Origin: Candidatus Hungatella pullicola
GTDB taxonomy: Bacteria > Bacillota > Clostridia > Lachnospirales > Lachnospiraceae
NCBI GenBank assembly: GCA_019114305.1
Contig: DXFU01000075.1
Coordinates: forward strand, 1-62,583
DNA: 62,583 nucleotides
Direction: 5' to 3'
The number at the start of each line of letters is the position of its first letter. Within the stretch, counting starts at the first letter, position 1. The notes below the pieces were generated by a model. That model was not told the DNA's origin. It did no database searches and saw only the letters and a program-made list of their open reading frames with translations. This document shows positions 53,067 to 62,436 of this stretch, piece after piece. Made by a program: the position numbers and the translations under genes.

Positions 53067-53837
53067 ATGAAACAGTATATGAAACGAGTAGTGTTGGTAC
53101 TTTGCATGGCAGCCTGCCTCTTTTCATTATCTGCCTGCAGCAGCTCTGACGCCGGCTCTGACATTAATCCAACCATTCAGATGCAGCTGGAACAGCTTCC
53201 TGCTTCTTTCCTTCAAACATATGTGGCGCTGCCGGATGAACAGGCCCAGGAGTTTAAAGAGCAGATGGAGCTGCAGGATCAGTACAAGGGTCTGGCCGAG
53301 GGAGTGGATTCCTGGCTGAATGTAAAGGATGATCTGGGAGCGTTGGTTTCTATCGGCGATACGGTGGAAGTTGAGGCTATTGACGGCGGATACAGCGCTA
53401 CGATTAACGCGGTATTTGAAAAGAGAAATATGGAGTTTGGAATCACTACGGACAGAAATGTGACCAAGATTACCGGTGTATCCTTTGTTCCTGAGTATAC
53501 ACTGGGTGAGAATATGACGCAGGCTTTCTGGCATACGGTAATCGGTATGGGAACCGTATTCGTAGTATTAATCCTTATTAGCCTTATTATCAGCTGCTTT
53601 AAATTCATTAATCAGGCAGAGGCCAGGTTTAAAAAGACAGAGAAGCCTGGGACTGAGCCGGCCCAGGAGTTTGTTCCAGCAGCAGAAGAAGAGATTGAGG
53701 AAGAAGAACTGTCCGATGATTTGGAGCTGGTAGCTGTTATTACAGCTGCTATCGCGGCCAGCACAGGAGCAAATCCAAGCGGCCTTGTAGTACGTTCTAT
53801 TAGACGTGCTCCAGGCGCTAAGTGGAAGAAAGGTTAA
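53067..53837 (+). CDS. oadG: OadG-type gamma subunit fused to an exported lipoprotein domain
   Basis: This 256-residue protein starts with a lipoprotein signal (L-S-A-C after about 20 residues). An external domain of about 120 residues follows (residues 30-150), then one membrane helix (A-F-W-H-T-V-I-G-M-G-T-V-F-V-V-L, about 150-178), an acidic cytoplasmic linker and the typical OadG/decarboxylase gamma end (V-V-R-S-I-R-R-A-P-G-A-K-W). Ordinary OadG proteins are about 80-130 residues and lack the external domain. OadG binds the biotin carrier and helps assemble the complex. Lies 15 bases after the carboxyltransferase. Confidence 0.85.
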   Translation: MKQYMKRVVLVLCMAACLFSLSACSSSDAGSDINPTIQMQLEQLPASFLQTYVALPDEQAQEFKEQMELQDQYKGLAEGVDSWLNVKDDLGALVSIGDTVEVEAIDGGYSATINAVFEKRNMEFGITTDRNVTKITGVSFVPEYTLGENMTQAFWHTVIGMGTVFVVLILISLIISCFKFINQAEARFKKTEKPGTEPAQEFVPAAEEEIEEEELSDDLELVAVITAAIAASTGANPSGLVVRSIRRAPGAKWKKG

Positions 53838-53858
53838 GAAATCAGGAGGAAGAACAAA

Positions 53859-54260
53859 ATGAAAGATTATACAATTACAGTTAACGGCAATGTTTATTAT
53901 GTAACCGTAGAAGAAGGCAATACAGCGGGGGCAGCAGCAGCGGCTCCTGTTGCGGCACCAGCTCCGAAGGCAGCACCAAAGGCAGCTCCGGCACCAGCTC
54001 CAGCCGCTGCTCCAAAGGCAGCTCCGAAAGCAGCCGGAACCCAGGGCTCTGTAAAGGTGGCAGCTCCTATGCCAGGTAAGATTCTGGGTATAAAAGCAAG
54101 CGTTGGACAGGCTGTGAAGAAGGGCGATGTTATCGTAATTCTGGAAGCCATGAAGATGGAAAATGAAATCGTTGCTCCTCAGGATGGAACAGTTGCAAGT
54201 ATCGATGTTGCAAATGGTGATTCTGTAGAATCCGGAGCAACTCTTGCAACATTGAACTAA
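53859..54260 (+). CDS. Biotin carboxyl carrier subunit
   Basis: A 133-residue protein with a short N-terminal domain (residues 1-25), a flexible Ala/Pro/Lys linker (about 27-65) and a biotinyl domain with the biotinylated lysine K99 in E-A-M-K-M-E-N-E. It carries CO2 between the carboxyltransferases and the membrane decarboxylase. The start at 53859 follows AGGAGG. The Ala/Pro linker is a common trait of transcarboxylase and Na+-decarboxylase carriers. Confidence 0.95.
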   Translation: MKDYTITVNGNVYYVTVEEGNTAGAAAAAPVAAPAPKAAPKAAPAPAPAAAPKAAPKAAGTQGSVKVAAPMPGKILGIKASVGQAVKKGDVIVILEAMKMENEIVAPQDGTVASIDVANGDSVESGATLATLN

Positions 54261-54308
54261 GGCAGAAAGCGCATCCTCTGATGCGGATTCCATTATGGAG
54301 GGATTAAC

Positions 54309-55454
54309 ATGGATATATTAGAGACATTTGGAAATCTTCTTCATCAGACGGCATTTTTTAATATTACGGTTGGAAACCTGATTATGATTCTGGTGGCCTT
54401 TATTTTCCTTTATCTGGCCATTGCAAAGGGATTTGAACCTCTTTTGCTGGTTCCTATCTCTTTTGGAATGCTTCTGGTTAACATCTATCCGGATATTATG
54501 AAGGAGATTGAGGCAGACGGGTCCGGCGGCGGACTTCTGCAGTACTTCTTTAAACTGGACGAGTGGAGCATCCTTCCGCCCCTTATCTTTATGGGTGTAG
54601 GAGCTATGACTGACTTCGCTCCCCTGATTGCCAATCCTAAAAGCTTTCTTTTGGGCGCGGCGGCACAGTTTGGTATTTACAGTGCCTACTTCCTGGCTAT
54701 TTTAATGGGATTCAGCGGCAAGGCAGCAGCAGCTATCTCCATCATCGGCGGCGCTGACGGTCCTACTTCCATTTTCCTCGCCAGCAAGTTGGGACAAACG
54801 GCTCTTATGGGACCAATTGCAGTAGCTGCTTATTCATACATGGCCCTTGTGCCCATTATACAGCCTCCGGTTATGAAGCTTCTCACAACGGAAAAGGAGA
54901 GAAAGATCCGTATGGAGCAGCTTCGTCCAGTATCCAAGCTGGAGAGAATTCTTTTTCCTATTATTGTTACCGTAGTTGTCAGCCTGATTCTTCCAACTAC
55001 TGCTCCTCTGGTAGGTATGCTTATGTTAGGCAACCTGTTCAGAGAATGTGGAGTGGTGAAGCAGCTTGCGGAGACAGCCAGCAACGCTCTTATGTACATT
55101 GTAGTTATTCTGCTTGGTACTTCTGTAGGCGCGACCACCAGCGCTGAGGCATTTTTAAACGCTGATACTTTAAAGATCGTGTTCCTTGGACTGGTAGCTT
55201 TTATTGTTGGTACGGCGGCCGGCGTTCTTTTTGGAAAGCTGCTGTGCGTTGCAACTCACGGAAAAGTAAATCCTCTGATTGGCTCTGCCGGTGTATCCGC
55301 AGTTCCTATGGCAGCCAGAGTATCTCAGAAGGTTGGTTCTGAGGCAGATCCTACCAACTTCCTTCTGATGCATGCAATGGGACCCAATGTTGCCGGTGTT
55401 ATTGGTACTGCTGTAGCGGCCGGAGCGTTTATGGCAATTTTTGGTGTAATGTAA
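54309..55454 (+). CDS. oadB: Sodium-ion-translocating decarboxylase, beta subunit
   Basis: This 381-residue protein has ten or so membrane segments. Family motifs include G-A-M-T-D-F-A-P-L, the G-G-A-D-G-P-T-S region near residue 150 with an Asp known to be needed for Na+ transport in relatives, and [15 protein letters not shown]. It decarboxylates carboxybiotin and exports Na+, saving the energy as a sodium gradient. Start at 54309 after GGAGGG. Confidence 0.96.
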   Translation: MDILETFGNLLHQTAFFNITVGNLIMILVAFIFLYLAIAKGFEPLLLVPISFGMLLVNIYPDIMKEIEADGSGGGLLQYFFKLDEWSILPPLIFMGVGAMTDFAPLIANPKSFLLGAAAQFGIYSAYFLAILMGFSGKAAAAISIIGGADGPTSIFLASKLGQTALMGPIAVAAYSYMALVPIIQPPVMKLLTTEKERKIRMEQLRPVSKLERILFPIIVTVVVSLILPTTAPLVGMLMLGNLFRECGVVKQLAETASNALMYIVVILLGTSVGATTSAEAFLNADTLKIVFLGLVAFIVGTAAGVLFGKLLCVATHGKVNPLIGSAGVSAVPMAARVSQKVGSEADPTNFLLMHAMGPNVAGVIGTAVAAGAFMAIFGVM

Positions 55455-55496
55455 AAATGAATTTTACGACATATAGAATCGTTTGGAGGTAAGACA

Positions 55497-56909
55497 ATGG
55501 CAGATATACAGAAAAAGCCGGTTAAGATTGTGGAAACAGTTCTTCGAGATGCCCATCAGTCTTTGCTTGCTACGAGAATGACAACGGAGCAGATGCTTCC
55601 GATTATAGATACTATGGACAAAGTTGGATACTTTGCCGTAGAGTGCTGGGGCGGCGCTACTTTTGACGCATGCCTTCGTTTCCTGAAGGAAGATCCATGG
55701 ATCAGATTGAGAAAGCTGAGGGACGGATTTAAAAACACTAAGCTGCAGATGCTGTTCCGCGGACAGAACATTCTGGGATATAACCATTATGCAGATGATG
55801 TAGTAGAGTATTTTGTACAGAAATCAATTGCCAATGGTATTGATATTATTCGTATTTTTGACTGTCTTAACGATATCCGCAATCTGCAGACAGCGGTAAA
55901 GGCTGCCAATAAGGAGAAGGGACATGCGCAGGTAGCTCTCTGCTATACGCTTGGGGATGCCTATACTCTGGACTATTGGAAAAATATCGCCAAGGAAATT
56001 GAGGATATGGGAGCTGATTCCTTATGCATTAAGGATATGGCAGGTCTGCTGACCCCATACAAGGCTCAGGAGCTGGTGACGGCTTTGAAAGAATCCACCA
56101 GCCTTCCTATTGACCTTCATACCCATTATACTTCCGGCGTAGCTTCTATGACCTATTTAAAGGCAGTGGAAGCGGGCTGTGACATTATTGATACGGCTAT
56201 GTCCCCTCTGGCTCTTGGAACCAGTCAGCCTGCAACAGAGGTAATGGTTGAGACCTTCAAGGGCACTCCCTACGACAGCGGCCTGGATCAGCAGCTTTTG
56301 GCGCAGATTTGTGAATATTTTACTCCTATCCGCGAGGAAGCGTTAAAGAGCGGACGGTTAAATCCAAAGGTTCTGGGCGTTAATATTAAGACACTTCAGT
56401 ATCAGGTTCCAGGAGGCATGCTTTCCAACTTGTTAAGCCAGCTGAAAGAAGCAGGGCAGGAAGATAAGTTCCAGGAGGTACTGGAAGAGGTTCCGAGAGT
56501 GAGAAAAGATTTCGGAGAGCCGCCTTTGGTAACCCCGTCCTCTCAGATTGTAGGTACTCAGGCTGTGCTGAATGTAATCAGCGGTGAGCGGTATAAGATG
56601 GTAACAAAAGAGTCTAAGAAGATTCTTATGGGAGAATTCGGACAGACCGTTAAGCCGTTTAATCCGGAAGTACAGAAAAAAGTAATCGGTGACGAGACTC
56701 CTATTACCTGCCGGCCAGCCGATTTGATCCCGCCTCAGCTGCCGCAGTTTGAGAAGGAGTGTGCTCAGTGGAAGCAGCAGGATGAGGATGTTCTTTCTTA
56801 TGCTCTGTTCCCAGCTGTAGCAAAAGAATTCTTTGAATATCGTGCCGCTCAGCAGACAGGTGTTGATCAGAAAGCAGCAGACAAAGAGAATAAAGCTTAT
56901 CCTGTATAG
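55497..56909 (+). CDS. oadA: Oxaloacetate decarboxylase alpha-type carboxyltransferase (5S-like)
   Basis: This 470-residue protein of the HMGL-like/5S family has V-L-R-D-A-H-Q-S-L near residue 14, the E-C-W-G-G-A-T-F-D metal and substrate segment near 44, the carboxylated-lysine region C-I-K-D-M-A-G near 180, and D-L-H-T-H for the metal ion. It moves CO2 between oxaloacetate (or pyruvate) and biotin. It lacks the fused biotinyl domain seen in many OadA proteins; the carrier is encoded separately at 53859. Start at 55497 after TTGGAGG. Confidence 0.94.
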   Translation: MADIQKKPVKIVETVLRDAHQSLLATRMTTEQMLPIIDTMDKVGYFAVECWGGATFDACLRFLKEDPWIRLRKLRDGFKNTKLQMLFRGQNILGYNHYADDVVEYFVQKSIANGIDIIRIFDCLNDIRNLQTAVKAANKEKGHAQVALCYTLGDAYTLDYWKNIAKEIEDMGADSLCIKDMAGLLTPYKAQELVTALKESTSLPIDLHTHYTSGVASMTYLKAVEAGCDIIDTAMSPLALGTSQPATEVMVETFKGTPYDSGLDQQLLAQICEYFTPIREEALKSGRLNPKVLGVNIKTLQYQVPGGMLSNLLSQLKEAGQEDKFQEVLEEVPRVRKDFGEPPLVTPSSQIVGTQAVLNVISGERYKMVTKESKKILMGEFGQTVKPFNPEVQKKVIGDETPITCRPADLIPPQLPQFEKECAQWKQQDEDVLSYALFPAVAKEFFEYRAAQQTGVDQKAADKENKAYPV

Positions 56910-56926
56910 GGAAAGATTCGATGATA

Positions 56927-56968
56927 AAAAAACTGCCGTTCCGTAAACTTCGCGGAACGGCAGTTTTT
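56927..56968 (+). terminator. Terminator of the decarboxylase operon
   Basis: AAAAAACTGCCGTTCCG (56927-56943) and CGGAACGGCAGTTTTTT (56952-56968), a perfect 17 bp stem. Only a promoter lies in the rest of the 316-base gap to the next gene (56910-57225). Confidence 0.92.
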
Positions 56969-57089
56969 TCATGGGAATTTTCGGATTTCCATGGAACCAA
57001 TTCTGTGGGCAAGCTGTATTAATGTTTTTGAAAAAGATGAAAGATTTTCTTACAAATCCTGCCATTTCTGTGAACTTTCTTTGATTATG

Positions 57090-57119
57090 TTGACATTGAG
57101 CCGCTACAGTCAGTATAAT
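57090..57119 (+). promoter_or_regulatory. Promoter for the surface-protein pair
   Basis: Perfect TTGACA (57090-57095), 18-base spacer, perfect TATAAT (57114-57119), followed by a leader of about 100 bases in which I found no known riboswitch motif. Confidence 0.8.
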
Positions 57120-57225
57120 TAATGTTAAATTTATACTTGGATAGAGGGAAATGCCAAATTGGTATCAGAAGGAAAGATTATTTTTGGCTTTCTGGAAAAT
57201 AAGCTCAGATGATCAGGAGAAACAA

Positions 57226-59265
57226 ATGAAAAAAAACAGAAAATTACGCAGAACAGCGGTTTTGCTGGCGGCTGTACTGTTCTTTGGGTCCATTGGGGGA
57301 CCGGCGGCGCCGTACATAGAAAGCTATGCTTATACAGAAAGGCCGGCCACGGTAAACGCTTCCACGCTGAACGTAAGAAGCGGACCGGGAACGGCCTATT
57401 CTATCGTGACGAAACTTGCCGGCGGGGCATCTGTAACGGTAATCGGCCAGTCTTCCGCTTCCGATGGCGCTCTGTGGTATGAAATACGTTTTACTGGTTC
57501 GGGGGGAGAGACTCTTACCGGCTATGTGTCAAGAAGCTACCTAACCTTCCCTGCCTCCTACAGTAGTGACGCAGATTTTGAAGCTTATCTTACTGCTCAG
57601 GGATTTCCGGAGAGCTATAAGGTAAGGCTGAGACAGCTTCATGCCAAGTACCCTCAGTGGGTCTTTCAGGCGCAGCATACCAATTTGGACTGGAATACCG
57701 CAGTACAGGAAGAGAGCAAAGTGGGCCATACTTTGGTGTCAAACAGCAGCATGTCCTCCTGGAAATCTACAGAAGATGGGGCCTACGACTGGAATACCAG
57801 CACCTGGATTGGATATGACGGTGCCAGCTGGGTTACTGCCTCGCAGGATATTGTAAAATATTATATGGATCCAAGAAATTTTCTGGATGAAACGAATATT
57901 TTTCAGTTTCTCAGCCATAGCTATGACGCTTCCACTCAGACGGCAGATGGACTGAAGACCATGGTTAAGGGGACTTTTTTGGAAGGAAGCGTAACAGGAA
58001 GCAAAACCAGCAGCTCTTCCTCCGGAAGCGGCGGATCAGATCCTTCTTCTTACGGACCAGGCGTGACAGGGCCGGGAGCGGAAACGACAGCGGAGGCGTC
58101 CGTTTCTTCTGATTCCATAATCAGCCAGGCCCCTACCAAAGGAGATACGGGAAATGTTAGTCTGGAAGCTCCGGGAGCATCTTCGCCAGGTTCTGGATCG
58201 TCTGTTTCTTCTGGTTCCTCACAGTCTTCTGCCTCACAATATGGTCCGGGAATGAATCTTGGAAGTTCAGATTCAGGAAGTGCGGCTGCTGGGGAGGGAA
58301 GCGGTACGGTTTCTTATACGGATATTCTGATGAACGCTGCGGTACAGTCAGGAGTCAATCCTTACGTGCTGGCAGCTATGATCCTCCAGGAACAGTCAAA
58401 CAGCGGTACAGGAGGAAGTATTTCCGGTACAGAATCGGGATATGAAGGATACTATAACTATTTTAATATAGAAGCTTATGCGTCAGGGGGGATGACAGCG
58501 GTACAGAGAGGTCTGTGGTGGGCTTCCCAGTCAGGAAGTTATGGTAGGCCCTGGAATACGCAGGAGAAATCCATTATTGGCGGAGCTGAATATTATGGAA
58601 CCAACTATGTAAAAGTGGGGCAGGATACGTTCTATTTGAAGAAATTTAATGTTCAGGGGGACAACCTGTATAAGCATCAGTATATGACCAATGTCCAAGG
58701 CGCCGCGTCAGAGGCCGCCGTATATGCCAAAGCCTACAGCGAGGAAATGAGACAGTCTCCGCTGGTGTTTAAAATACCGGTCTATAATAATATGCCGGAT
58801 AATCCCTGCAGCCAGCCTACGCTGGATGGAAGTCCAAATAATAAATTGGCCAGTCTGAGTGTGGACGGCTTTACTATGACGCCTACCTTCAGCCGGGATG
58901 TACAGGACTATAATTTGATTGTAGACTCCTCCGTGACAAGTGTAACGATAAATGCATCTGTACTGGATTCCAAAGCAAGTGTAAGCGGAACCGGATCTGT
59001 AGCTCTTACAGGAGGTGCCAATGACATTAAAATTTCTGTAACAGCGGAAAACGGAACAGTAAGAGATTATGTCATTCATGTGGTGCGTCAGGATGGAGGT
59101 CCTACCTATTCCGGAATCACAGACAGCGGAACGGCGGCTCCTGATGGAGCAGGAAGCGGTAGCGCCAGCGATGGAGTAACAGGTCCCGGCGTGAATATGG
59201 GACCGGGAGGAGAAACTTCCCCGTCCACTCCTGGTGGCAGCAACGTAACCATAATTCCGCAGTAG
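57226..59265 (+). CDS. Secreted N-acetylglucosaminidase-type hydrolase with SH3b and cadherin-like domains
   Basis: A 679-residue exported protein. In order: signal peptide (residues 1-34); SH3b domain (about 38-105, L-N-V-R-S-G-P-G-T); a helical region; a long Ser/Gly/Pro-rich linker with several G-P-G motifs (about 250-360); a glucosaminidase (LytG-like) domain with A-A-M-I-L-Q-E-Q near residue 380 and Y-Y-N-Y-F-N-I-E; and a cadherin-like beta-sandwich domain (about 540-625). It probably cleaves peptidoglycan. The start is ATG 57226 after AGGAG. Confidence 0.88.
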   Translation: MKKNRKLRRTAVLLAAVLFFGSIGGPAAPYIESYAYTERPATVNASTLNVRSGPGTAYSIVTKLAGGASVTVIGQSSASDGALWYEIRFTGSGGETLTGYVSRSYLTFPASYSSDADFEAYLTAQGFPESYKVRLRQLHAKYPQWVFQAQHTNLDWNTAVQEESKVGHTLVSNSSMSSWKSTEDGAYDWNTSTWIGYDGASWVTASQDIVKYYMDPRNFLDETNIFQFLSHSYDASTQTADGLKTMVKGTFLEGSVTGSKTSSSSSGSGGSDPSSYGPGVTGPGAETTAEASVSSDSIISQAPTKGDTGNVSLEAPGASSPGSGSSVSSGSSQSSASQYGPGMNLGSSDSGSAAAGEGSGTVSYTDILMNAAVQSGVNPYVLAAMILQEQSNSGTGGSISGTESGYEGYYNYFNIEAYASGGMTAVQRGLWWASQSGSYGRPWNTQEKSIIGGAEYYGTNYVKVGQDTFYLKKFNVQGDNLYKHQYMTNVQGAASEAAVYAKAYSEEMRQSPLVFKIPVYNNMPDNPCSQPTLDGSPNNKLASLSVDGFTMTPTFSRDVQDYNLIVDSSVTSVTINASVLDSKASVSGTGSVALTGGANDIKISVTAENGTVRDYVIHVVRQDGGPTYSGITDSGTAAPDGAGSGSASDGVTGPGVNMGPGGETSPSTPGGSNVTIIPQ

Positions 59266-59303
59266 GGACAAACGCAAGATAAGCTGTAATAATAGGAGAA
59301 TAT

Positions 59304-61253
59304 ATGAGAACAAAAATAAGACAATTGCTCACAGCCATGGGCATGGCAGGTTTCATTGCTCTGTCAGGAACCTGCGGACTTATTACTTCCATGGCGGAGA
59401 CCAGGATTGCTTTTTCTGATCCATCAGTTTTGGTGGGAAATGAAGTAACAGTAACCATGAAGATTACCAGTGATCAGCCGCTGGGAAGCACAGATGTAAT
59501 GCTGTCTTATAATCCGGAAATTCTGGAGTTTCAGGGCGGAACCGGAGCCAGCGGCGGAGCCGGAGCCATTAAGGTTGTGGGGAATATGGAATCTACGGAC
59601 CAAACGGAATTTTCCTTTTCCCTTCGGTTTAAGACCTTGAAAGCCGGTACTGCCCAGATTGAGGTGACTTCTCAGGAGATTTACAATCCTGACGGTCAGA
59701 CCATCACTCTGGATAAATTGGGAAATTCCAGTGTAAAGGTGGCTTCACCGGCGGGATATTCTGATGACGCCACACTTCAGTCTCTGAGAATTTCTCCAGG
59801 CACTCTCAGCCCGGAGTTTTCCTCCGATGTGACCAGCTATACAGCTGAGGTAGGCGGATCCGTAACAGACCTGGTGGTGGAAGCTTTGGCTTCCAATGCG
59901 GGGGCTACGGTAACGCTCAATGGTGAGAAGGGTCTGAAGACAGGAGAAAATCAGATAACAATAAATGTAACCGCTGAAGACGGCCAGTCTTCCATGACTT
60001 ATACCATTGGCGTAACTAAGGCAGAAGGCGGTGAGTCTGAGACAGGAAGCGGGACAGGAAGTTTTTTTGACGTAACGGCTCAGTTTGGCGATATAACCGT
60101 TGACATAGACGGAACTCAGTATACCATTGCCACTGATTTTGATGCCACTGCTTTGCCTGAAGGCTTTGAAGCTGTGAATTACAGCTATAAGGGAACGGAA
60201 GTGACAGCAGGCAAGGGACTGGAAAAGGATCTTTTGATTCTGTATTTAAGAGATGAGGGAGGCAACGGAGGCTTCTATATTTATAATGAAGAAGCTGACA
60301 GCTGGTCCAGATTTGTTCAGCTGACTACTACATCCAAAGCTATCGTGGTTGTACCGTTGGATGAGGGAGTAAGCGTGCCGGACGGATTGAAAGAAAGTTC
60401 CATAGAAATTGATGGAGTTTCTGTGACGGGCTGGATTGACAGCTCTGAGGGAGAGCCTCAGTCCTGTCTTCTCTATGCAATGAACTGGAATGGAGAGAAG
60501 AATTTCTACCGGTATGATGCCGTGGAGCAGACCATTCAGAGATACTACTCTTCCGGTGTTTCCAATGAGAAATATGTGGAATTAGCTACAACCTATGATA
60601 ATTTAGTAAAAGATTATGAGAATCAATTTATTCTTCTGATTGTAGTCAGCGTAATTGCCGCCGGTCTTCTTATTGCAGTTGTGATTCTTATAAGAAAGAA
60701 CAGAGAATATAACTGGAAAACAGAGGGAACAGACCAAAGATCGAAGGAAATTTTGCCCCATGAAGATGAGGGTGGGACAAAAGACGAACTGCCGGAGCTT
60801 TTTGAACAGCCGCGGGAGAAGAAAGCGGAAATTCTTTCAGATGAGAGTGCAGATCTTAAGGAGGAAGATTTCCTGTCTCAGGATATTGAGTCAGAGGAGA
60901 AATCCATTGAGACACAAAAGCTGGAAGAATGGGAGCAGGAACAGGAGTCTGTGCCGGAAGAGACAGAAATTTCCCGGACAGAGGAGAAACAGGAAACGGT
61001 ACCTCCGGTTTCAGAGAAGGAACCTGTTTTTGCAGAGACCTTATCAGAAGATGAGCCAAAGGAAGACCAGGAGTTAGATGATTTCCTATTTGAAGACAGT
61101 CTTGAGAATCTGGAAAAAGCGGTTTTTGGAAATACTGAAGAGGATGATTCCAAAGAAAAAAAGACAGAGGTAAAAGGTCAGGAGGAAAAAGCAGCAGGTC
61201 AGGAAAAGAAAGCGGATGACGAAGACGAGGATTTTCAGTTTATTGATCTGTAA
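59304..61253 (+). CDS. Cohesin-like/cadherin-like surface protein with membrane anchor and acidic cytoplasmic tail
   Basis: A 649-residue type I membrane protein. It has a signal peptide (1-30), a cohesin-type domain (about 31-150), a cadherin-like domain (about 155-240), an unknown external region, one membrane helix near residue 440-465 (F-I-L-L-I-V-V-S-V-I-A-A-G-L-L) and a 180-residue Glu/Ser/Lys-rich cytoplasmic tail. Cohesin modules bind partner domains; the upstream hydrolase (39 bases away) may be the partner. The charged tail suggests binding to a cytoplasmic protein. Start at 59304 after AGGAG. Confidence 0.82.
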   Translation: MRTKIRQLLTAMGMAGFIALSGTCGLITSMAETRIAFSDPSVLVGNEVTVTMKITSDQPLGSTDVMLSYNPEILEFQGGTGASGGAGAIKVVGNMESTDQTEFSFSLRFKTLKAGTAQIEVTSQEIYNPDGQTITLDKLGNSSVKVASPAGYSDDATLQSLRISPGTLSPEFSSDVTSYTAEVGGSVTDLVVEALASNAGATVTLNGEKGLKTGENQITINVTAEDGQSSMTYTIGVTKAEGGESETGSGTGSFFDVTAQFGDITVDIDGTQYTIATDFDATALPEGFEAVNYSYKGTEVTAGKGLEKDLLILYLRDEGGNGGFYIYNEEADSWSRFVQLTTTSKAIVVVPLDEGVSVPDGLKESSIEIDGVSVTGWIDSSEGEPQSCLLYAMNWNGEKNFYRYDAVEQTIQRYYSSGVSNEKYVELATTYDNLVKDYENQFILLIVVSVIAAGLLIAVVILIRKNREYNWKTEGTDQRSKEILPHEDEGGTKDELPELFEQPREKKAEILSDESADLKEEDFLSQDIESEEKSIETQKLEEWEQEQESVPEETEISRTEEKQETVPPVSEKEPVFAETLSEDEPKEDQELDDFLFEDSLENLEKAVFGNTEEDDSKEKKTEVKGQEEKAAGQEKKADDEDEDFQFIDL

Positions 61254-61285
61254 GGGAAGATAAATGGCTGAAAAGCCAGAGTACA

Positions 61286-61325
61286 AAGGGGATGGACAAT
61301 GTTGTTTTGTGCCATTCCCTTTTTG
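61286..61325 (+). terminator. Terminator-like hairpin with an alternative partner
   Basis: AAAGGGGATGG (61286-61296) can pair with CCATTCCCTTTTT (61312-61324). The latter can instead pair with AAAAAGGGATGG downstream (61328-61339). The first form ends in a T run and should stop transcription after the surface genes. Confidence 0.7.
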
Positions 61326-61385
61326 CTAAAAAGGGATGGGGGAATGATAAAAAATGCCCTTTCACCGAACCCTTAGGAAATTTAC

Positions 61386-61414
61386 TTGACGGATTTGCAA
61401 TATTGTTATATGAT
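61386..61414 (+). promoter_or_regulatory. Promoter for the GntR-mcsA-mcsB unit
   Basis: TTGACG (61386-61391), 17-base spacer, TATGAT (61409-61414). The region just after (gtgtataacagatataac) has repeated ATAAC/GATATA words that could form an operator. Confidence 0.6.
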
Positions 61415-61448
61415 GTGTATAACAGATATAACGAAAGATGGTGAATGT

Positions 61449-61832
61449 ATGTTTGTGCAAATTGATTTTAACAGCGATGAGGCAATCTATCTGCAGCTTA
61501 GGAATCAAATTATCATAGGAATCGCCATGGATGCCATCAAGGAAGGGGATCCTCTTCCTTCTGTACGCCAGATGGCTGACAACATAGGAATTAACATGCA
61601 TACAGTAAATAAGGCGTATTCTGTGTTAAAGCAGGAAGGATTTGTGAAGCTGGACCGCCGCAAAGGAGCGGTAGTGGCTGTTGATGTGGATAAGATGAGG
61701 GTTTTGGACGAGATGCGGCGGGACTTAAGCGTGGTTCTGGCCAGAGGTATCTGCAAGAATGTTACCTGCGAGGAGGCGCATCAGCTGGTAGATGAAATCT
61801 TCCAGGCGTTCTCCAGAGGACACAGCAAGTAA
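61449..61832 (+). CDS. GntR-family (YtrA-like) transcriptional regulator
   Basis: A 127-residue protein. The GntR winged helix is at residues 5-75 (Y-L-Q-L-R-N-Q-I, L-P-S-V-R-Q-M-A-D-N-I-G-I-N, V-N-K-A-Y-S-V-L-K-Q-E-G-F). The short helical tail (residues 80-127) is typical of the YtrA subfamily, which lacks a large effector domain. The start is ATG 61449; an upstream frame opening (61386) has no binding site. It is followed after 22 bases by mcsA, so it probably regulates that operon. Confidence 0.88.
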   Translation: MFVQIDFNSDEAIYLQLRNQIIIGIAMDAIKEGDPLPSVRQMADNIGINMHTVNKAYSVLKQEGFVKLDRRKGAVVAVDVDKMRVLDEMRRDLSVVLARGICKNVTCEEAHQLVDEIFQAFSRGHSK

Positions 61833-61854
61833 ACTGCCCATATGGAGGTTCAAT

Positions 61855-62436
61855 ATGTTATGTGAGAGATGTAAAATACGGGAAGCAAATATTCAATATA
61901 CTGAGGTGATCAATGGAGTAAAAAAGGAGCATCATTTCTGCGCTCAATGCGCCAGAGAGATGGATTTCGGGCCGTATTCCGCTATTTTTGACGGGGATAT
62001 GCCCCTGGGAAAGCTGTTGTCCGGACTTTTAGGTCTGGAGGATACCAGACATGAGCCGGATAAGCTTCATCAGATTTCCTGTCCGGTATGCAAAACAACT
62101 TATGATGAGTTTGTTAAGGAAAGTAGGTTTGGCTGTGCAGACTGCTATAGTGTATTCGGCCCCCTAATGGAGGACAGTATTAAGCAGCTTCAGGGAAGTG
62201 TGGTTCATACAGGAAAAAGACCTTCTGACGGAGGCGGGGAGTCTGACCATATGGGAGAGGAAGAAACAAAATCCTTTGAACAGGAAGGTTTTGGAGCGCG
62301 CAGTGATGCAGAGAAGGAGATTCAGGAGTGGGAGGCAAAAAGAAGAGATGCTCTCCGCATGGAAGATTATGAGACTGCTGCGGTGTGCAGAGACCGGATC
62401 AGAGAGCTGAAGAAAGGAACGGAATCAGATGCTTAA
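61855..62436 (+). CDS. mcsA: McsA-type zinc/UVR-domain protein
   Basis: A 193-residue protein with four zinc-binding C-x-x-C pairs: C3/C6, C29/C32, C-P-V-C and C-A-D-C. A C-terminal UVR (UvrB/UvrC) motif lies near residues 150-190 (L-R-M-E-D-Y-E-T-A-A-V-C-R-D-R-I). McsA activates the protein arginine kinase McsB in the Clp stress system. The start at 61855 follows TGGAGG. It overlaps mcsB by eight bases. Confidence 0.92.
   Translation: MLCERCKIREANIQYTEVINGVKKEHHFCAQCAREMDFGPYSAIFDGDMPLGKLLSGLLGLEDTRHEPDKLHQISCPVCKTTYDEFVKESRFGCADCYSVFGPLMEDSIKQLQGSVVHTGKRPSDGGGESDHMGEEETKSFEQEGFGARSDAEKEIQEWEAKRRDALRMEDYETAAVCRDRIRELKKGTESDA

Noticed and set aside
57120-57225. Riboswitch upstream of the glucosaminidase gene
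   Set aside because: The leader has no recognisable c-di-AMP or c-di-GMP core motifs and no terminator.
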